Shown piece by piece: positions 23,525 to 23,803 of a stretch of DNA of 23,803 bases (position 1 is its first letter; each line of letters opens with the position of its first letter). Origin of the DNA: CAZOEL01 sp964578835 (GTDB taxonomy: Bacteria; Desulfobacterota; Syntrophobacteria; Syntrophobacterales; Syntrophobacteraceae); assembly GCA_964578835.1 (NCBI GenBank), contig CAZOEL010000093.1, positions 1-23,803 of the forward strand. Direction: 5' to 3'. A model generated the notes under the pieces. The model was not told where the DNA came from. It ran no database searches and saw nothing but the letters and a program-made list of their open reading frames with translations. Position numbers and translations under genes: made by a program.

Positions 23525-23643
23525 ACATTTTTTGTTGATTCCCCAATACTAATGGGCTAGATATCGCACGTTGCGCCAAAGGGAATCGATATGTTTCGTT
23601 ACATCGTCGCGGATTTGATGCATTCTAAGGAGAACATGCCCCT

Positions 23644-23803
23644 GTGGAGAAGCCTGTCCTGACCGACTACAATCGCCCTTCTGCTCCTCTATGCCGCGGT
23701 GAGGCAATCACAGTGAAGGGAAAATTCTTCTTTGAGGGAGACAGCAAATTTTTTCTCAAAGGAGTCACGTACGGCACTTTCAAAACAGGAAGCCATGGAG
23801 CTC
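23644..23803 (+). CDS. N-terminus of a polysaccharide-cluster glycosidase/glycosyltransferase-like protein (partial)
   Basis: An open frame from GTG at 23644 continues to the window end (53 codons). It contains VKGKFFFEGDSKFFLKGVTY, then GTFKTGSHGA, the start typical of large proteins with a GH2-like TIM barrel N-terminus fused to glycosyltransferase domains in exopolysaccharide clusters. GTG at 23713 is another possible start. A ribosome site AAGGAG lies 11 bases before 23644. The rest of the gene is outside the window, so the assignment rests on the N-terminal pattern and the adjacent sugar-nucleotide gene. Confidence 0.65.
   Translation, partial: MEKPVLTDYNRPSAPLCRGEAITVKGKFFFEGDSKFFLKGVTYGTFKTGSHGA

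Overview
The window looks like chromosome of a Gram-negative, anaerobic Deltaproteobacterium (Desulfobacterota), possibly near the syntrophobacteria. The evidence is the 16S rRNA 5' end, a HesB-like selenoprotein, a multiheme cytochrome with a cytochrome b561 partner under a PAS/sigma54 regulator, the gene order trxA-trxB-bamD-rho-rpmE-prfA-prmC-murA-comEC, and outer-membrane lipoproteins. The assignment is inferred from gene content; I could not run a search. I see no insertion sequence, phage gene or CRISPR array.

Left part (1-4827). The 16S rRNA leaves the window leftwards, behind a clear promoter and boxA leader. Upstream of it, and separated by a strong terminator, is a HesB/IscA-like gene (406-723) read through an in-frame TGA that I interpret as selenocysteine. 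Next is a two-gene respiratory operon: an octaheme c-type cytochrome of the tetrathionate-reductase family and a membrane cytochrome b561. A PAS-AAA+-Fis sigma54 activator is divergent from it. The shared intergenic region carries a -24/-12 promoter and five GTTAAC hexamers, so it reads as a self-contained regulatory module.

Middle part (4849-15119). This is a minus-strand housekeeping run: trxA, trxB, bamD, rho, rpmE, prfA, prmC, murA, comEC. It covers redox homeostasis, outer-membrane assembly, transcription termination, translation termination (RF1 and its methyltransferase), peptidoglycan precursor synthesis and DNA uptake. Promoters are visible before trxA and before rpmE.

Right part (15484-23803). 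A tRNA-Ala(CGC) with its own promoter and terminator is followed by a small-gene patch (a YjfB-like protein and a one-helix membrane protein) and two tandem L,D-transpeptidase lipoproteins on the other strand. Then comes a classic-looking phenylalanine attenuator: promoter, Phe-rich leader peptide, competing hairpins and terminator. It precedes an unusual fusion of DAHP synthase with prephenate dehydratase and an ACT domain, so the first step of the shikimate pathway and the Phe-specific step share one polypeptide and one Phe-responsive leader. The window ends with a small unknown protein, an Fe-S/DUF3786 protein, a UDP-glucuronate decarboxylase-type sugar-nucleotide enzyme, and the start of a protein like those of exopolysaccharide clusters.
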